DNA of 64,000 nt, taken from the NCBI GenBank assembly GCA_021779095.1, contig JAJYBI010000005.1, forward strand, positions 89,355 through 153,354, written 5' to 3'. This document shows, piece after piece, positions 35,860-45,633 of this stretch (the first letter of the stretch is position 1; each line of letters starts with the position of its first letter). Origin of the DNA: Deltaproteobacteria bacterium (GTDB lineage: Bacteria; Desulfobacterota; Desulfuromonadia; Geobacterales; JAJYBI01). A program made the translations under genes and the position numbers. The notes under the pieces are model-generated. The model ran no database searches and had not been told where the DNA came from. It saw only the letters and a list, made by a program, of their open reading frames with translations.

Positions 35860-38201
35860 AGTAGTTCGTTGATTGCACATGATGTGTCCGGAACCGCCGT
35901 GGGTTCCCCCCCGAGGGACGAGACGGCGCGGATGACGACGTCGCAGGCCTGCTCCAGGTCGGCAATCAATCTCGTCTCGGCTGCCGAAGCGGGTCCTTCC
36001 AGGAGCTCTTCCAGTTCGGCGGCAATCCGGCACACGTCGATTGCGGACAGCGTACCGGCCACCCCCTTCAGCGAGTGCATCCGCCGGCAGGCCTCGTCGC
36101 GTCGTCCTTCCCGGAGCAGTTGCGGCAGGTCCCGGGCCTTCGGGATGTCACGACCGGCAAAGTCGATGATGAAGCGCCGATAGAGGGGACGGTTGTTGTC
36201 GAGCAGCTCCAGCCCCTCCGCAAGATCGAAGCCTTCGAGGGACTCCGGAAGCCCTTCCGCGCATGCCCCGGACCCGGTGACCTCCGGGGGGACGGCGCGG
36301 TCGCCCGGCTCGATCCATCGGACCAGCAGGGCGTGGAGCCGGGCGGGGTCGACCGGCTTGCTCAGGTAGTCGCTCATGCCGGCGGCCAGACACCCTTCCC
36401 GCACGCCGGTCATGGCGTGGGCGGTCATGGCGATGATCGGCAGTCCGGCATAACGGACGTTGCCGCGGATCAGGGCGGTGGCCTCGTACCCCCCCATCAC
36501 CGGCATCTGGATATCCATGAATACCAGATCATAGTCCGTGCCGAACACCGCGGCAACCGCCTCCTTGCCGTTGGCGGCAAAGTCGGAAACCACCCCCACC
36601 CCCCTGAGGAGCTCGGCGGCGACCTGACGGTTCACCGGATTGTCGTCCGCCACGAGCACGCGCGCGCCGCGGATACGGTCGAGCCGTCCCCGCAGATCGG
36701 CGGGCGTATGCGACGGCGTGACGGGGAGCGGATCGCTGCCGGCCACTTCGGCACGGTTCGTCGCATCGCTGCCGTCTTCCACGAGCGCCCTGCCGGGCGG
36801 GTCCGGCGTCATGCCCACCGGAGCGACAGCGGAACCTGCGTTGAGCAGGAACCGGCAGGTGAAGGTGAACGTGCTCCCCCGGCCGGGGCTGCTCTCCACG
36901 TCGATCCGCCCCCCCATCATCTCCACCAGGTTCTTCGATATGACAAGCCCCAGGCCGGAACCGCCGAACCTGCGGGTCACCGACGTATCGGCCTGACTGA
37001 AGGCGACAAACAGGCGCGACAGCTCCTCGTCGCTCATCCCGATACCGGTGTCCCTGACGGTGAAGCGCAACAGGCAGCCGTCGGCATCCCGCTCCGCGAG
37101 CTCGACTCCGATCAGGACGCTCCCCGCATCGGTGAACTTCACGGCGTTGTCCGCCAGGTTGATCAGGGCCTGCCCGAGGCGCAGGGGGTCCCCCGTCAGG
37201 TTCCGGGGGATCTCCGGATCGATGGCGAGCTTGAGCTGAAGCCCCTTGTCGGCGGCCTTGATCCCCACCATCCCGGTGATCCTGCCGACCACCTCCTCCA
37301 GCCCGAACTCGATCTGCTCCATGCGCAACTTGCCCGCCTCGATCTTCGAGAAATCCAGGATGTCGTTGATGATCCCCAGGAGGGAGTTGGACGCCGATGC
37401 GATGTGGGAGAGGTAGCCCCGCTGCCTGTCATCCAGTTCGGTCCGTTGGCAGAGCGCGGCAAAACCGATGATGGCGTTCATCGGGGTTCTGATCTCGTGG
37501 CTCATGTTGGCGAGAAATTCGCTTTTCGATCTGGCGGCAGCCTCGGCGTGGCTCCATGCCTTTTGCAGTTCGTCGTTCTGCTCCAGGATCTTGCGCAGGG
37601 CGATGGACCGGTTATGGTCGAAGGTGAGGGCGATGAAGAACAGGATCATCACCAGGCCGGTTATGCAGACCGTATAGAAGAACTGGAGATATTCGAGCCG
37701 GTACAGTTCGGGAAAGGGGTAGCCGAGCACGGCGGCGACGCCGTAGGCGATGGTGACGCCGCTGCAGAACAGGAACCAGTACAGCGTCGACCTGCAGTAG
37801 CCGAGCAGCAGCACGCCGGCCACGGGGATGAGCGCAAACCAGGGAAACACCATGGAATGGAGCCCCCCGGAGAACAGGCTGCAGCCGAACACCGCCACGT
37901 TGCAGCAGCAGGCGAGATAGAGGTTGGCACAGAGGCGGTAGCGCCCCGTGGCCCTGAACAGAAAGAGTACGACGTACAAAAGGACGAAACAGGAGAGCAT
38001 CAGCCAGACGCCGATCCGAAAGCCGATGTACAGGGAGACGCCGACATAGAGGAGGGAAAAGAGCGACGTGATCAGGCAGATGGAAACCAGCAGCCGGTCC
38101 GACGACAGCCGCCGTTCGTCCGGCTCGGCCTGGCCTGGGACGAACAGGCCGACCACCCCGTCGAAGAGATGGGCGACGTCGCCCGAAAAGATGCTCCTCA
38201 T
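35856..38201 (-). CDS. Multi-TM hybrid histidine kinase with receiver and Hpt domains
   Basis: A 781-residue protein. About six transmembrane helices span residues 35-205. HisKA follows with the phospho-His in [17 protein letters not shown], then HATPase ([21 protein letters not shown]). A receiver ([13 protein letters not shown]; Asp in [13 protein letters not shown]) and a C-terminal Hpt domain ([13 protein letters not shown]) complete a BarA-like phosphorelay. The start MRSIFSG is preferred because GGGG lies upstream; an ATG 21 bases further up is possible. No partner regulator is adjacent. Confidence 0.9.
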   Translation of the reverse strand: MRSIFSGDVAHLFDGVVGLFVPGQAEPDERRLSSDRLLVSICLITSLFSLLYVGVSLYIGFRIGVWLMLSCFVLLYVVLFLFRATGRYRLCANLYLACCCNVAVFGCSLFSGGLHSMVFPWFALIPVAGVLLLGYCRSTLYWFLFCSGVTIAYGVAAVLGYPFPELYRLEYLQFFYTVCITGLVMILFFIALTFDHNRSIALRKILEQNDELQKAWSHAEAAARSKSEFLANMSHEIRTPMNAIIGFAALCQRTELDDRQRGYLSHIASASNSLLGIINDILDFSKIEAGKLRMEQIEFGLEEVVGRITGMVGIKAADKGLQLKLAIDPEIPRNLTGDPLRLGQALINLADNAVKFTDAGSVLIGVELAERDADGCLLRFTVRDTGIGMSDEELSRLFVAFSQADTSVTRRFGGSGLGLVISKNLVEMMGGRIDVESSPGRGSTFTFTCRFLLNAGSAVAPVGMTPDPPGRALVEDGSDATNRAEVAGSDPLPVTPSHTPADLRGRLDRIRGARVLVADDNPVNRQVAAELLRGVGVVSDFAANGKEAVAAVFGTDYDLVFMDIQMPVMGGYEATALIRGNVRYAGLPIIAMTAHAMTGVREGCLAAGMSDYLSKPVDPARLHALLVRWIEPGDRAVPPEVTGSGACAEGLPESLEGFDLAEGLELLDNNRPLYRRFIIDFAGRDIPKARDLPQLLREGRRDEACRRMHSLKGVAGTLSAIDVCRIAAELEELLEGPASAAETRLIADLEQACDVVIRAVSSLGGEPTAVPDTSCAINELL

Positions 38202-38321
38202 GCAACACCCCGGAGTTTTCATAGCGATTGCGGTCTGGTCGTCATGTGTTCAACAGCCGGCGCGTGCCAGCACTATAATCTCGTTGCATATCCAGTCAAG
38301 TATTTCCTGTGCATCCCGTCC

Positions 38322-39668
38322 CTAGTCCGCGAACGCGAAACCTCCGGACGTATCGGGATGGAGCTCGAACAGGCGCCTGAGGGCGTCGAGAATGCCGTCC
38401 CCGGCGAAATAACGCACCTCCTCCATCAGGTTCACGAGCCCCACCGCCGGGATCAGCCGGCAGAGCTCCGGGATGCTGAACTCCTCCAGCACCGCCCTGA
38501 GCATGTCGAGCAGCTCCGTCTGGGAGATCTTGAGGGTGAAGATCTTCTCGCAGAGAAGCGGATCGACCCGGTTCATGAACAGGCGGATGAACCGGTCCAG
38601 CTCGTCCGTGGAGGCGTTGGCCAGGAAGTGGGTGGCCACCACGTTGGTCATCACCTCGAACCTGCCGTGCAGGCGGAACCGGGAGGCGTCCCGCAGGCTC
38701 TCCCGGCCGAGGGTACCGTTCTCCAGGCAGTCGCCGATCCGTCCGGCAAAGTGGCGGTAGTTCTCCAGGATGAAGGTCATCCCCCAGCCGCAGGGGGTGG
38801 TCCAGCAGGCGGCGTCTCCGGCGAATGCCACCCGCTCCTCGGCGATCTGCTGGTTCAGACCGCCCGACGGGTACCATCCCCACCGCTCGCTGGTCACGGC
38901 CAGGTCGTGGAAGTCGGCCGTGGAGTCCTCCTCCCGCAGGATGCGGTAGTACTCGGCCTTCATGGTCTCCTTCTCCACCCGCTACGTGCGCAGGTAGAGG
39001 ATCAGCGAAAAGGAGCTCCGCCCGTCCAGGATCTCGTACTCGAAGACCGGCTTGCCGTCGTTGAGCGAACCGTGATCGGCGTCGGCAAAGGTCTGCCACA
39101 TCATGTAGTCGCCGACCTGCATCGAACCGAGACCGTCGGGGTGATCGCCGATGGCGCCGTACACCGACCACCAGTAGAACCCGTCCCGGTCGATGCCGTA
39201 CTTCTTCACGACGGGCGAATCGAACCCGGAGGCATCGATCAGGAGCCGGCCGCGGAAGGTGCCGCCATCGGTGGTCACGGTGACACCGTCGTCATCGGTC
39301 TCATGGTCCAGGTAGCTGCACCGGTCGCCGATCAGTGACCCGTTGGCGCGGACCGTGTCGACCCAGTGCCGGAGGAGCTCCCTGTCGCGGATGTAGGGGT
39401 AGCGGTCGAACAGCCTGGCCCGCCAGACCAGATCGTCGCCCTGCATGCTGTAGGTCCTGGTCAGGAAACGGGTCACCCCGCCGTAGGAGTAGGGGCTGGT
39501 CGTCCCGTCAAGCACGTCCGGCGGCACGAACCAGAACCGGTCGGTCTCGCCGGCCACCCCCTTTTCCAGCACCAGCACCCGGTGGCGGGCGGACAGTTCG
39601 GAGGCCACGGCAAGCCCGGCCGGTCCTCCGCCGACGATGATGGCGTCAAAGGTATCGCTGTTCCGCAT
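38322..39668 (-). pseudogene. FAD-dependent oxidoreductase (lycopene-cyclase/geranylgeranyl-reductase-like), split by in-frame TAG
   Basis: Two same-frame pieces encode one protein. The first (39668-38985) starts MRNSDTFDAIIVGGGPAG after GAGGAG and has the FAD dinucleotide fold. The second (38981-38322) carries the second FAD motif AFAGDAACWTTPCGWG. Only one TAG codon (38982-38984) separates them: LYLRT, stop, RVEKETMK. The joined length would be about 448 residues, normal for the superfamily, which acts on isoprenoid or lipid substrates. No frameshift and no other damage is seen. It could be a recent nonsense mutation, a sequence error or readthrough. Confidence 0.8.
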
Positions 39669-39735
39669 GACCCGCTCCTCGATGAGTTGTTCCGGCTGCA
39701 GTGGCGCACCAGCGGCGGCTTTATCGCCGACTGGT

Positions 39736-40281
39736 CTAACCGAGTGTTGTACTGTCACCTTGAGCTCGTAATTGCTGTTTTGCCTTAGAGATCAAAACAA
39801 TGCCAACAAATAGGGCTATCATTCGGTAAATAGAGTCCAAAATCTGGATAGTAAACATATGAGTGACTCCACTCAACAGAAAAAAGGTCCCAATAGAAAG
39901 CAATGATATCGGACTTTTTTCAAAACTTTCTTTTATTGTCCGTCTACTCATGTAACCGATTATGCAAAGTGCTAAAAAGATATCTACACCACCCTTAACA
40001 AGGAACATGATGTCGTTATCTTGAGCTAAGTAGGCAGCAGCTTTCAGCAGCCCAAGCAAAAAGCAGCTACCAGCTGAGAGGACGGTGAAATTCCACCCCC
40101 ACCCTTTTTTCAGAAAAAGTCCTAAGCCAGATGCCAGGAAAACAATAGGTACAAAGTTGTAAAAAAGATAATTTTGCGCTACCGCGCCATGAAGCGCAGC
40201 AATGACAAGTTGATATGCCATATAGAAACCGTTTAACAGAAAGTATGAAGCGATGATGGTAATTCCTGGTTTGCTTTTCAT
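39736..40281 (-). CDS. Unrecognised multi-TM membrane protein
   Basis: A 181-residue protein of almost entirely hydrophobic segments, about five transmembrane helices (roughly 8-28, 42-60, 67-86, 95-110 and 125-165), with basic residues between. It is AT-richer than its neighbours on the purely chromosomal side and lies next to a transposase element, so it may be recently acquired. The family is not recognised. Confidence 0.75.
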   Translation of the reverse strand: MKSKPGITIIASYFLLNGFYMAYQLVIAALHGAVAQNYLFYNFVPIVFLASGLGLFLKKGWGWNFTVLSAGSCFLLGLLKAAAYLAQDNDIMFLVKGGVDIFLALCIIGYMSRRTIKESFEKSPISLLSIGTFFLLSGVTHMFTIQILDSIYRMIALFVGIVLISKAKQQLRAQGDSTTLG

Positions 40282-40308
40282 TCATTCTCCTGAACGGCTG
40301 AGCGCCTC

Positions 40309-41369
40309 AAGGGGACGCTGGTAAGTTATGTAAGTTATGCATCACCTACTCCCCTGCCGGACTCCAGCGCCAACTTCACTGCCACATGGCTCCTGCCGGT
40401 CAATCTTCCCAGCATTGTGAGCGTTGCTCCTGCTTCTGCCACGGCTCGTCGGAAGAACTGCTGGCGGGCAGTCGTTACGCTCCGGCTGCGGCTCGCGCCA
40501 AGTAACTGCTCGACACTGATGCCAGTTTGAGCCGCCACGTCGTGGAGAATTCTGTCAACCGTTACCGTTTCGCCCTTGTGACGCCACTTCCCGTCCCCGA
40601 GGACCGATCCAACGAAATCACCGCTCCCCAGTATCCTCTCGTCCGAAAGTTCCCGTTCATCGGGGTACCGCGACGTCAGCGCCTGGCAGCCTCCCGAGCT
40701 TCTGATGAGTCCGCCCCCACGCAGTTCCTCGCGACGCCCTTGGTCGAATCCGGCAGACACAAATGACCGATAACCCGCACGTGCGGTTGCCGTGCGATGG
40801 GAAAACCGGGCAAGCACTTCCGCTACATCCTGAACCGCATACTGTTGCCGTCCCATGAGCACCGCATGACCGGTATGGGGGTATGCATCCAGCTCTTCCA
40901 GATTCCTCACCATGCCAGCCCGCACCGGGTTCAGGTGGATGTATCTGACCAGTTCCAAAAAGTACGATTCTTCTTCCACGATAATGCTCTTGTACCGGTT
41001 CTGGAAGAGATGCCCTTTCCGCTTGCAGCGCAGGTTGTAGCTGACGGCATGGCCGGTCATCAATCGCCGCATCGTGGGTGACAAACGCCCCTCGCCCGGT
41101 CGCAGCAGCAGGTGAAAATGGTTCGACATCAAGGCCCAGGCATACAGGCGTGGTCCGTCCGGCTTACAAACTTCATCCGCCAGACGTTGCAGAAATCGTT
41201 GCCGATCTTCGTCATCGCGAAAGATGTCACGTCCTTCAATCCCGCGCGCCATCACATGATGAACCAACCCGGGAATATCCAGTCGTGCCTGTCTCGGCAT
41301 CTCACCTTTCCCTTCGCCAACGTGCTGTGGTTACAACAAATAACTTACATAACTTACCAGCGTCCCCTT
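40309..41369. mobile_element. 1,061-bp transposable element with perfect 30-bp terminal inverted repeats
   Basis: The left end 40309-40338 starts AAGGGGACGCTGG and contains GTAAGTTAT twice in tandem. The right end 41340-41369 is its exact inverse. The element contains only the Y1-type transposase gene, whose stop codon lies inside the left repeat. An 83-bp copy of the left end lies at 41798-41880. Confidence 0.85.
40335..41300 (-). CDS. REP-associated-type Y1 (HUH) transposase with C-terminal DNA-binding domain
   Basis: A 321-residue protein. The N-terminal Y1_Tnp domain (about 5-125) has HUH in LMSNHFHLLL and the family segment YIHLNPVRAGMV with the candidate Tyr nucleophile. The C-terminal half (about 225-318) includes a region like the DnaA C-terminal helix-turn-helix (GATLTMLGRLTGRSHVAVK). 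It is longer than classical RAYTs. The start MPRQARLD has AAGG upstream. The frame looks intact, so it may be active. Confidence 0.9.
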   Translation of the reverse strand: MPRQARLDIPGLVHHVMARGIEGRDIFRDDEDRQRFLQRLADEVCKPDGPRLYAWALMSNHFHLLLRPGEGRLSPTMRRLMTGHAVSYNLRCKRKGHLFQNRYKSIIVEEESYFLELVRYIHLNPVRAGMVRNLEELDAYPHTGHAVLMGRQQYAVQDVAEVLARFSHRTATARAGYRSFVSAGFDQGRREELRGGGLIRSSGGCQALTSRYPDERELSDERILGSGDFVGSVLGDGKWRHKGETVTVDRILHDVAAQTGISVEQLLGASRSRSVTTARQQFFRRAVAEAGATLTMLGRLTGRSHVAVKLALESGRGVGDA

Positions 41370-41391
41370 AGCCTTCCCGATGTAACACCTA

Positions 41392-41682
41392 TCATTCTCT
41401 ATGTTTATAATAATAACTAAATATCATTATAATCTTAGCTATAACACCTAATATAAATGCTAACAGATATACGTTTTTAAAATAATTACTATTCAGATAT
41501 AACGCTGGCGCAACTATAAATAATATAAAACATAATGGTATGTATAACAGTTTAACTACTGTTAATGTAATGCTATTTTTTGCACTTATTGTATGCCTAT
41601 TAATAGCATACGCACCAGCAATAAGCGACCATCCTGAAGCAAAACCAATAAACATCATAAAGTAATACATGTTATAATCCAA
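41392..41682 (-). CDS. Small AT-rich orphan membrane protein
   Basis: A 96-residue frame (TTG start at 41682 or ATG at 41670) with about three transmembrane segments and a basic tail (YYYKHRE). Very AT-rich, unlike the host. It is sandwiched between the transposase element and its solo end. No family is recognised; it may be a remnant. Confidence 0.5.
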   Translation of the reverse strand: MDYNMYYFMMFIGFASGWSLIAGAYAINRHTISAKNSITLTVVKLLYIPLCFILFIVAPALYLNSNYFKNVYLLAFILGVIAKIIMIFSYYYKHRE

Positions 41683-41797
41683 AAAGTTTGAATTGTGTAA
41701 GGCCTAGACTATATTTGGTCATAAATATATTGTTCTAGCTTTAGCAATACTAAATGCGCAAATTTTTTTCTCAATAACGGCTTCGCGGCTGGGAGGG

Positions 41798-41880
41798 CTC
41801 AAGGGGACGCTGGTAAGTTATGTAAGTTATGCATCACCTACTCCCCTGCCGGACTCCAGCGCCAACTTCACTGCTACATG
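41798..41880. repeat. Solo 83-bp copy of the transposable-element left end
   Basis: Matches 40306-40388 at 82 of 83 bases, including the terminal repeat and the last about 18 codons of the transposase. Similarity stops abruptly on both sides. Confidence 0.9.
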
Positions 41881-41952
41881 AACGAACCGCTCATAATGTA
41901 CCCGCACTAACCCTGCTCGTAAAGCAAAATAATTCCCGGTTCACAATATAAG

Positions 41953-41984
41953 ACGGGGGACCCGGCTATGCCGCGGTCCCCCGT
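41953..41984. terminator. GGGGGACC-type hairpin after the DJ-1-like gene
   Basis: ACGGGGGACC pairs with GGTCCCCCGT, and CGGC with GCCG inside. It lies 24 bases past the stop of the DJ-1-like gene on the minus strand. Confidence 0.7.
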
Positions 41985-42007
41985 TCCTTCCGGTATGTTC
42001 ACCTTGC

Positions 42008-42691
42008 TCACGCCCCGCGCAGCAGTTTCAGCAACGCCTCCGCTCCGGGAGCCGACGAGGCCGGGTTCTGCCCGGTCACCAGCTTGCCGTCCACCTGGAC
42101 ATAGGGAGCCCAACTGTCGCCCTTACTGTAGATGGCGCCACGCTCCTTCAGCCGGTCCTCCACCAGAAACGGCACGACCTCCGTCAGCCCCACCGCAGCT
42201 TCCTCTTCGTTCGAGAACGCGGTCACCCGCTTCCCCTTCACCAGATACGCACCATCCCTGTCGCGTACGTTAGTAAGGACGACCGGCGCGTGGCAGACGG
42301 CACCGACCGGCTTGCCGGCCTTCACGAACGCCTCGATGAGGGAGATGGAGTTCGCGTCAACCGCCAGGTCCCACATCGGGCCATGCCCGCCGGGATAGAA
42401 GATCGCATCGAATGCATCCGCCGACAGGTCGGCCAGCCGCTTCGTGTGCGCCAGTTCGGCCTGGGCGTCAGCGTCACTGTTGAAGCGCTTCGTTGCCTCC
42501 GTCTGGAAGTCGGGCAGCTCGCTCTTCGGGTCGAGCGGCGGCTGTCCCCCCTTCGGCGAGGCGAGCGTGATCTCGGCCCCCGCATCCTTCAGCACGTAAT
42601 AGGGCGCGGCGAACTCCTCCAGCCAGAAACCGGTTTTCTCCCCCGTGTCGCCCAACCGGTCGTGGGAGGTAAGAACGATGAGTATCTTCAT
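42008..42691 (-). CDS. DJ-1/PfpI superfamily protein (Hsp31-like type 1 glutamine-amidotransferase domain)
   Basis: A 227-residue protein. The nucleophile is C133 followed by H134 in GAVCHAPVVL, with a conserved acid at E26 in FWLEEFAAP and the YPGGHGPMWDL loop. Relatives are glyoxalase III-like, deglycase-like or holdase chaperones in the cytosol; the activity here is not determined. It appears monocistronic, flanked by GGGGGACC hairpins. Confidence 0.88.
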   Translation of the reverse strand: MKILIVLTSHDRLGDTGEKTGFWLEEFAAPYYVLKDAGAEITLASPKGGQPPLDPKSELPDFQTEATKRFNSDADAQAELAHTKRLADLSADAFDAIFYPGGHGPMWDLAVDANSISLIEAFVKAGKPVGAVCHAPVVLTNVRDRDGAYLVKGKRVTAFSNEEEAAVGLTEVVPFLVEDRLKERGAIYSKGDSWAPYVQVDGKLVTGQNPASSAPGAEALLKLLRGA

Positions 42692-42781
42692 GGCGGATCT
42701 CCTCTCGGTACGGATTGTTCTGTTCTTCCGGTATCAGTATACCCCAGGCTAAAGTGTCGCGATACGACCGATAAAAAAGAA

Positions 42782-42810
42782 GGGGGACCCGGCCCAGCCG
42801 TGATCCCCCG
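42782..42810 (-). terminator. GGGGGACC-type hairpin after the 289-aa gene
   Basis: GGGGGA...TCCCCC with CGGC/GCCG inside; on the minus strand it is followed by TTCTTTTTT, a good intrinsic terminator. It lies about 50 bases after the 289-aa gene. Confidence 0.75.
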
Positions 42811-42859
42811 TTCGTGTCGCTATGTTCAAAGCCGCCTACGGCGGCTGCTGCCGCACGCC

Positions 42860-43729
42860 CTACTTCCCCTTCAGGTGCAGCCCGGCGCGACACCAGGCAT
42901 CCCCTTCCGCCTCGCAGGAGCGGTCGTTGACGGTCCCGTCCGGCGTCCTGAACCGGTAGTGTCCGGCCTTGTCCGGATCGTCCACGACGGAATAACCGGC
43001 CTGCTGCGCCGCCTCGATATGGTCGTCGATCTGCAGTGCGGCCCAGTCCCAGTACTCCAGGGAGGTCTCGCTGCTGTAGACCGCCTGCCGCCAGTCGTGG
43101 CGGGTAAAGAGCGGAAACTCGCTCCGGTTGCCGCCGCACATGCCGACGATGGAACTGACGTAGTCGCGCCACTCCTTGGTCTTGAACCGTGCGTCGTCCG
43201 GTTTCGGCTGCTCCGCTTTCGGCTGTTCCTGCACTGGCTCCTCTGCGGGCGGTTCCACCGGTGTAAAGCGGCCGGGGGTGTCCCGGTCCGCGGCAGTCGA
43301 CGGCGTAACGGTCGCGGCGGGCTCCTCCCCCGTCACCCCGGCGACGATGTCCATCAGTTCGGCGAGGCTCTCCCGGACGATCCCCGAGGCCTGCTCCACC
43401 TCCCGCACGAGCCGCCGGACCTGTTCGCGCTGTTCAGAGAGGGCCGCCAGACCCGGCATCAACTGGCCGGCACCGGCCCCCGCATCCTCGGGGGTGAGGT
43501 GCCAGTAGTGGATGCGGCTGCGGTCCGCCAGGTCGAAGGAGGCGATGAACCCCTGTGCCGCCACGAAGCTGTCGGCGTTCAGACCGTTCCGCTCGCAGTA
43601 GGCGTTGTAGGAGGTGGCCCAGTATTTCCGGGCGCAGGCCACAAATGCGGCGTGCGCCTTCTCCTCGTCGAGAAAAATCTGGGGAGGCTCGGCGCTCCCC
43701 GACAGTATCACCTGTACGATATGCAACAT
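42860..43729 (-). CDS. Unrecognised 289-aa protein with coiled coil and Pro-rich linker
   Basis: The N-terminal part (1-75) looks globular. A helical, probably coiled-coil stretch follows (about 92-135), then a Pro/Glu/Thr-rich linker (about 138-185) and a Trp-rich C-terminal domain (about 190-285) with scattered cysteines. No signal peptide or catalytic motif. AAGGAG precedes the ATG. It is transcribed after ettA, 59 bases away. The function is unknown. Confidence 0.8.
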   Translation of the reverse strand: MLHIVQVILSGSAEPPQIFLDEEKAHAAFVACARKYWATSYNAYCERNGLNADSFVAAQGFIASFDLADRSRIHYWHLTPEDAGAGAGQLMPGLAALSEQREQVRRLVREVEQASGIVRESLAELMDIVAGVTGEEPAATVTPSTAADRDTPGRFTPVEPPAEEPVQEQPKAEQPKPDDARFKTKEWRDYVSSIVGMCGGNRSEFPLFTRHDWRQAVYSSETSLEYWDWAALQIDDHIEAAQQAGYSVVDDPDKAGHYRFRTPDGTVNDRSCEAEGDAWCRAGLHLKGK

Positions 43730-43788
43730 CTTCCGCTCCTTGTACGTTTATCTTCTGATCTTATTGTAGCCTTTTGAAGCGCTCGCAT

Positions 43789-45465
43789 CTACACCCGGGT
43801 GAGGCTGCGGTAGCGGATCCGGTGCGGCTGGTCGGCGGCGGCGCCGAGGCGCTTTTTGCGGTCTTCCTCGTACTCCGAGTAGTTGCCGTCGAACCAGACC
43901 ACCTGGCTGTCCCCCTCGAAGGCGAGGATGTGGGTGGCGATCCGGTCCAGGAACCAGCGGTCGTGGGAGATGACCACGGCGCAGCCGGCGAAGCTCTCCA
44001 GCGCCTCCTCCAGCGCCCGCATGGTGTTCACGTCCAGGTCGTTGGTCGGCTCGTCCAGGAGGATAACGTTCCCCCCCTCCTTCAGCATCTTGGCGAGGTG
44101 CACGCGGTTCCGCTCGCCGCCGGAAAGCATCCCCACCTTCTTCTGCTGGTCGCTGCCGGAGAAGTTGAACCGCGCCACGTAGGCGCGGGAGTTGACGGAC
44201 TGCTTGCCCAGCTGCAGCACCTCCTGGCCGTCGGTGATCTCCTGCCAGATGGTCTTGTTCGGGTCGAGCGCCCGGCCCTGATCCACGTAGGCGAGCTTCA
44301 CCGTGTCGCCGACCCGGATGGACCCCTTGTCCGGCGTCTCCTGGCCGGTGATCATCCGGAAGAGGGTCGTCTTGCCGGCGCCGTTGGGGCCGATGATCCC
44401 CACGATGCCGCCGGCGGGGAGCTTGAAGTTCATCCCCTCGTACAGGAGCTGGTCGTCGTACCCCTTGGCGACGTTCTCCGCCTCGATGACGATGTCCCCC
44501 AGCCGCGGCCCGGGCGGGATGTAGATCTCCATCTCTCTTGCCTGCTTCTCGCTCTCCTGCCCCAGGAGCTCTTCGTAGGCGGTGATGCGCGCCTTACCCT
44601 TGGCGTGGCGCGCCCTGGGGGACATCCTGATCCACTCCAGCTCGCGCTGCAGGGTCTTCTGCCGTTCGCTCTCCGACTTCTCCTCCTGCGCCAGCCGGTT
44701 CTGCTTCTGCTCCAGCCATGACGAGTAGTTCCCCTGCCAGGGGATTCCCTGCCCCCGGTCCAGCTCGAGGATCCAGCCGGCCACGTTGTCCAGGAAGTAC
44801 CGGTCGTGGGTGACGGCGATGATGGTGCCGGCGTAGCGCTGCAGGTGCTGCTCCAGCCAGGCGACGGACTCGGCGTCCAGGTGGTTGGTCGGCTCGTCCA
44901 GGAGCAGGATGTCCGGCTTCTGCAGCAGCAGGCGGCAGAGCGCGACCCGGCGTTTCTCGCCGCCGGAGAGGACCGTGACGGGGGTGTCCCCCGGCGGGCA
45001 GCGCAGGGCGTCCATCGCCATCTCCAGCCGGGCGTCCAGGTCCCAGGCGTCCAGGTGGTCCAGCTTCTCCTGCACCTCACCCTGACGCGCCACCAGTTTG
45101 TCGAAGTCCGCGTCCGGGTCGGCGAACCGCTCCGTGATCTCGTTGAACTCCTGCAGGAGGTCCACCGTTTCCTGCACCCCCTCCTCGACAATCTGGCGCA
45201 CCGTCTTGTTCTCGTCCAGCCTGGGTTCCTGCTCCAGGTATCCCACGGTGTAACCCGGGGAGAGGATGGTCTTCCCGGTGAACTCGGTGTCCAGACCGGC
45301 GAGGATCTTCAGCAGCGAACTCTTGCCCGAGCCGTTCAGCCCCAGCACCCCGATCTTCGCCCCGTAGAAATAGGAGAGGTAGATATCCTTCAGTACCGGC
45401 TTCTTGTCGTAATGCCGGCTTACCCCGATCATGGAGTAGATGACCTTGTTGGGATCGACGCTCAT
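43789..45465 (-). CDS. ettA: EttA-like ABC-F translation factor
   Basis: A 558-residue cytosolic protein with two ABC domains. Walker A sites are GLNGSGKSS (first) and GPNGAGKTT (second); signatures are LSGGEKRRVAL and LSGGERNRVHL. The linker between them and the arm insertion match EttA, which gates the ribosome according to ATP/ADP. Length equals the family (about 555). The start MSVDPNK has AAGGAG upstream. Confidence 0.93.
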   Translation of the reverse strand: MSVDPNKVIYSMIGVSRHYDKKPVLKDIYLSYFYGAKIGVLGLNGSGKSSLLKILAGLDTEFTGKTILSPGYTVGYLEQEPRLDENKTVRQIVEEGVQETVDLLQEFNEITERFADPDADFDKLVARQGEVQEKLDHLDAWDLDARLEMAMDALRCPPGDTPVTVLSGGEKRRVALCRLLLQKPDILLLDEPTNHLDAESVAWLEQHLQRYAGTIIAVTHDRYFLDNVAGWILELDRGQGIPWQGNYSSWLEQKQNRLAQEEKSESERQKTLQRELEWIRMSPRARHAKGKARITAYEELLGQESEKQAREMEIYIPPGPRLGDIVIEAENVAKGYDDQLLYEGMNFKLPAGGIVGIIGPNGAGKTTLFRMITGQETPDKGSIRVGDTVKLAYVDQGRALDPNKTIWQEITDGQEVLQLGKQSVNSRAYVARFNFSGSDQQKKVGMLSGGERNRVHLAKMLKEGGNVILLDEPTNDLDVNTMRALEEALESFAGCAVVISHDRWFLDRIATHILAFEGDSQVVWFDGNYSEYEEDRKKRLGAAADQPHRIRYRSLTRV

Positions 45466-45633
45466 CAGCGGCTCCTTCAGTGATTTTGTGTGCATCTCTT
45501 TTACACGGGCACCCTTTTTCCTGTCAACAGGAGTTTACCCGTCTCCGGCACCGGGTGCGGCGGATGGGCGCTGCGGATTGCACATGGATGCAAAAAAGGT
45601 ATCATAACTGGAACACATGCACAGGAGGGTCAG

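Noticed and set aside
36075..39338. 1087-aa plus-strand frame opposite the hybrid kinase and FAD gene
   Set aside because: Antisense to genes with full domain motifs; His/Pro/Arg/Asp-rich composition typical of shadow frames.
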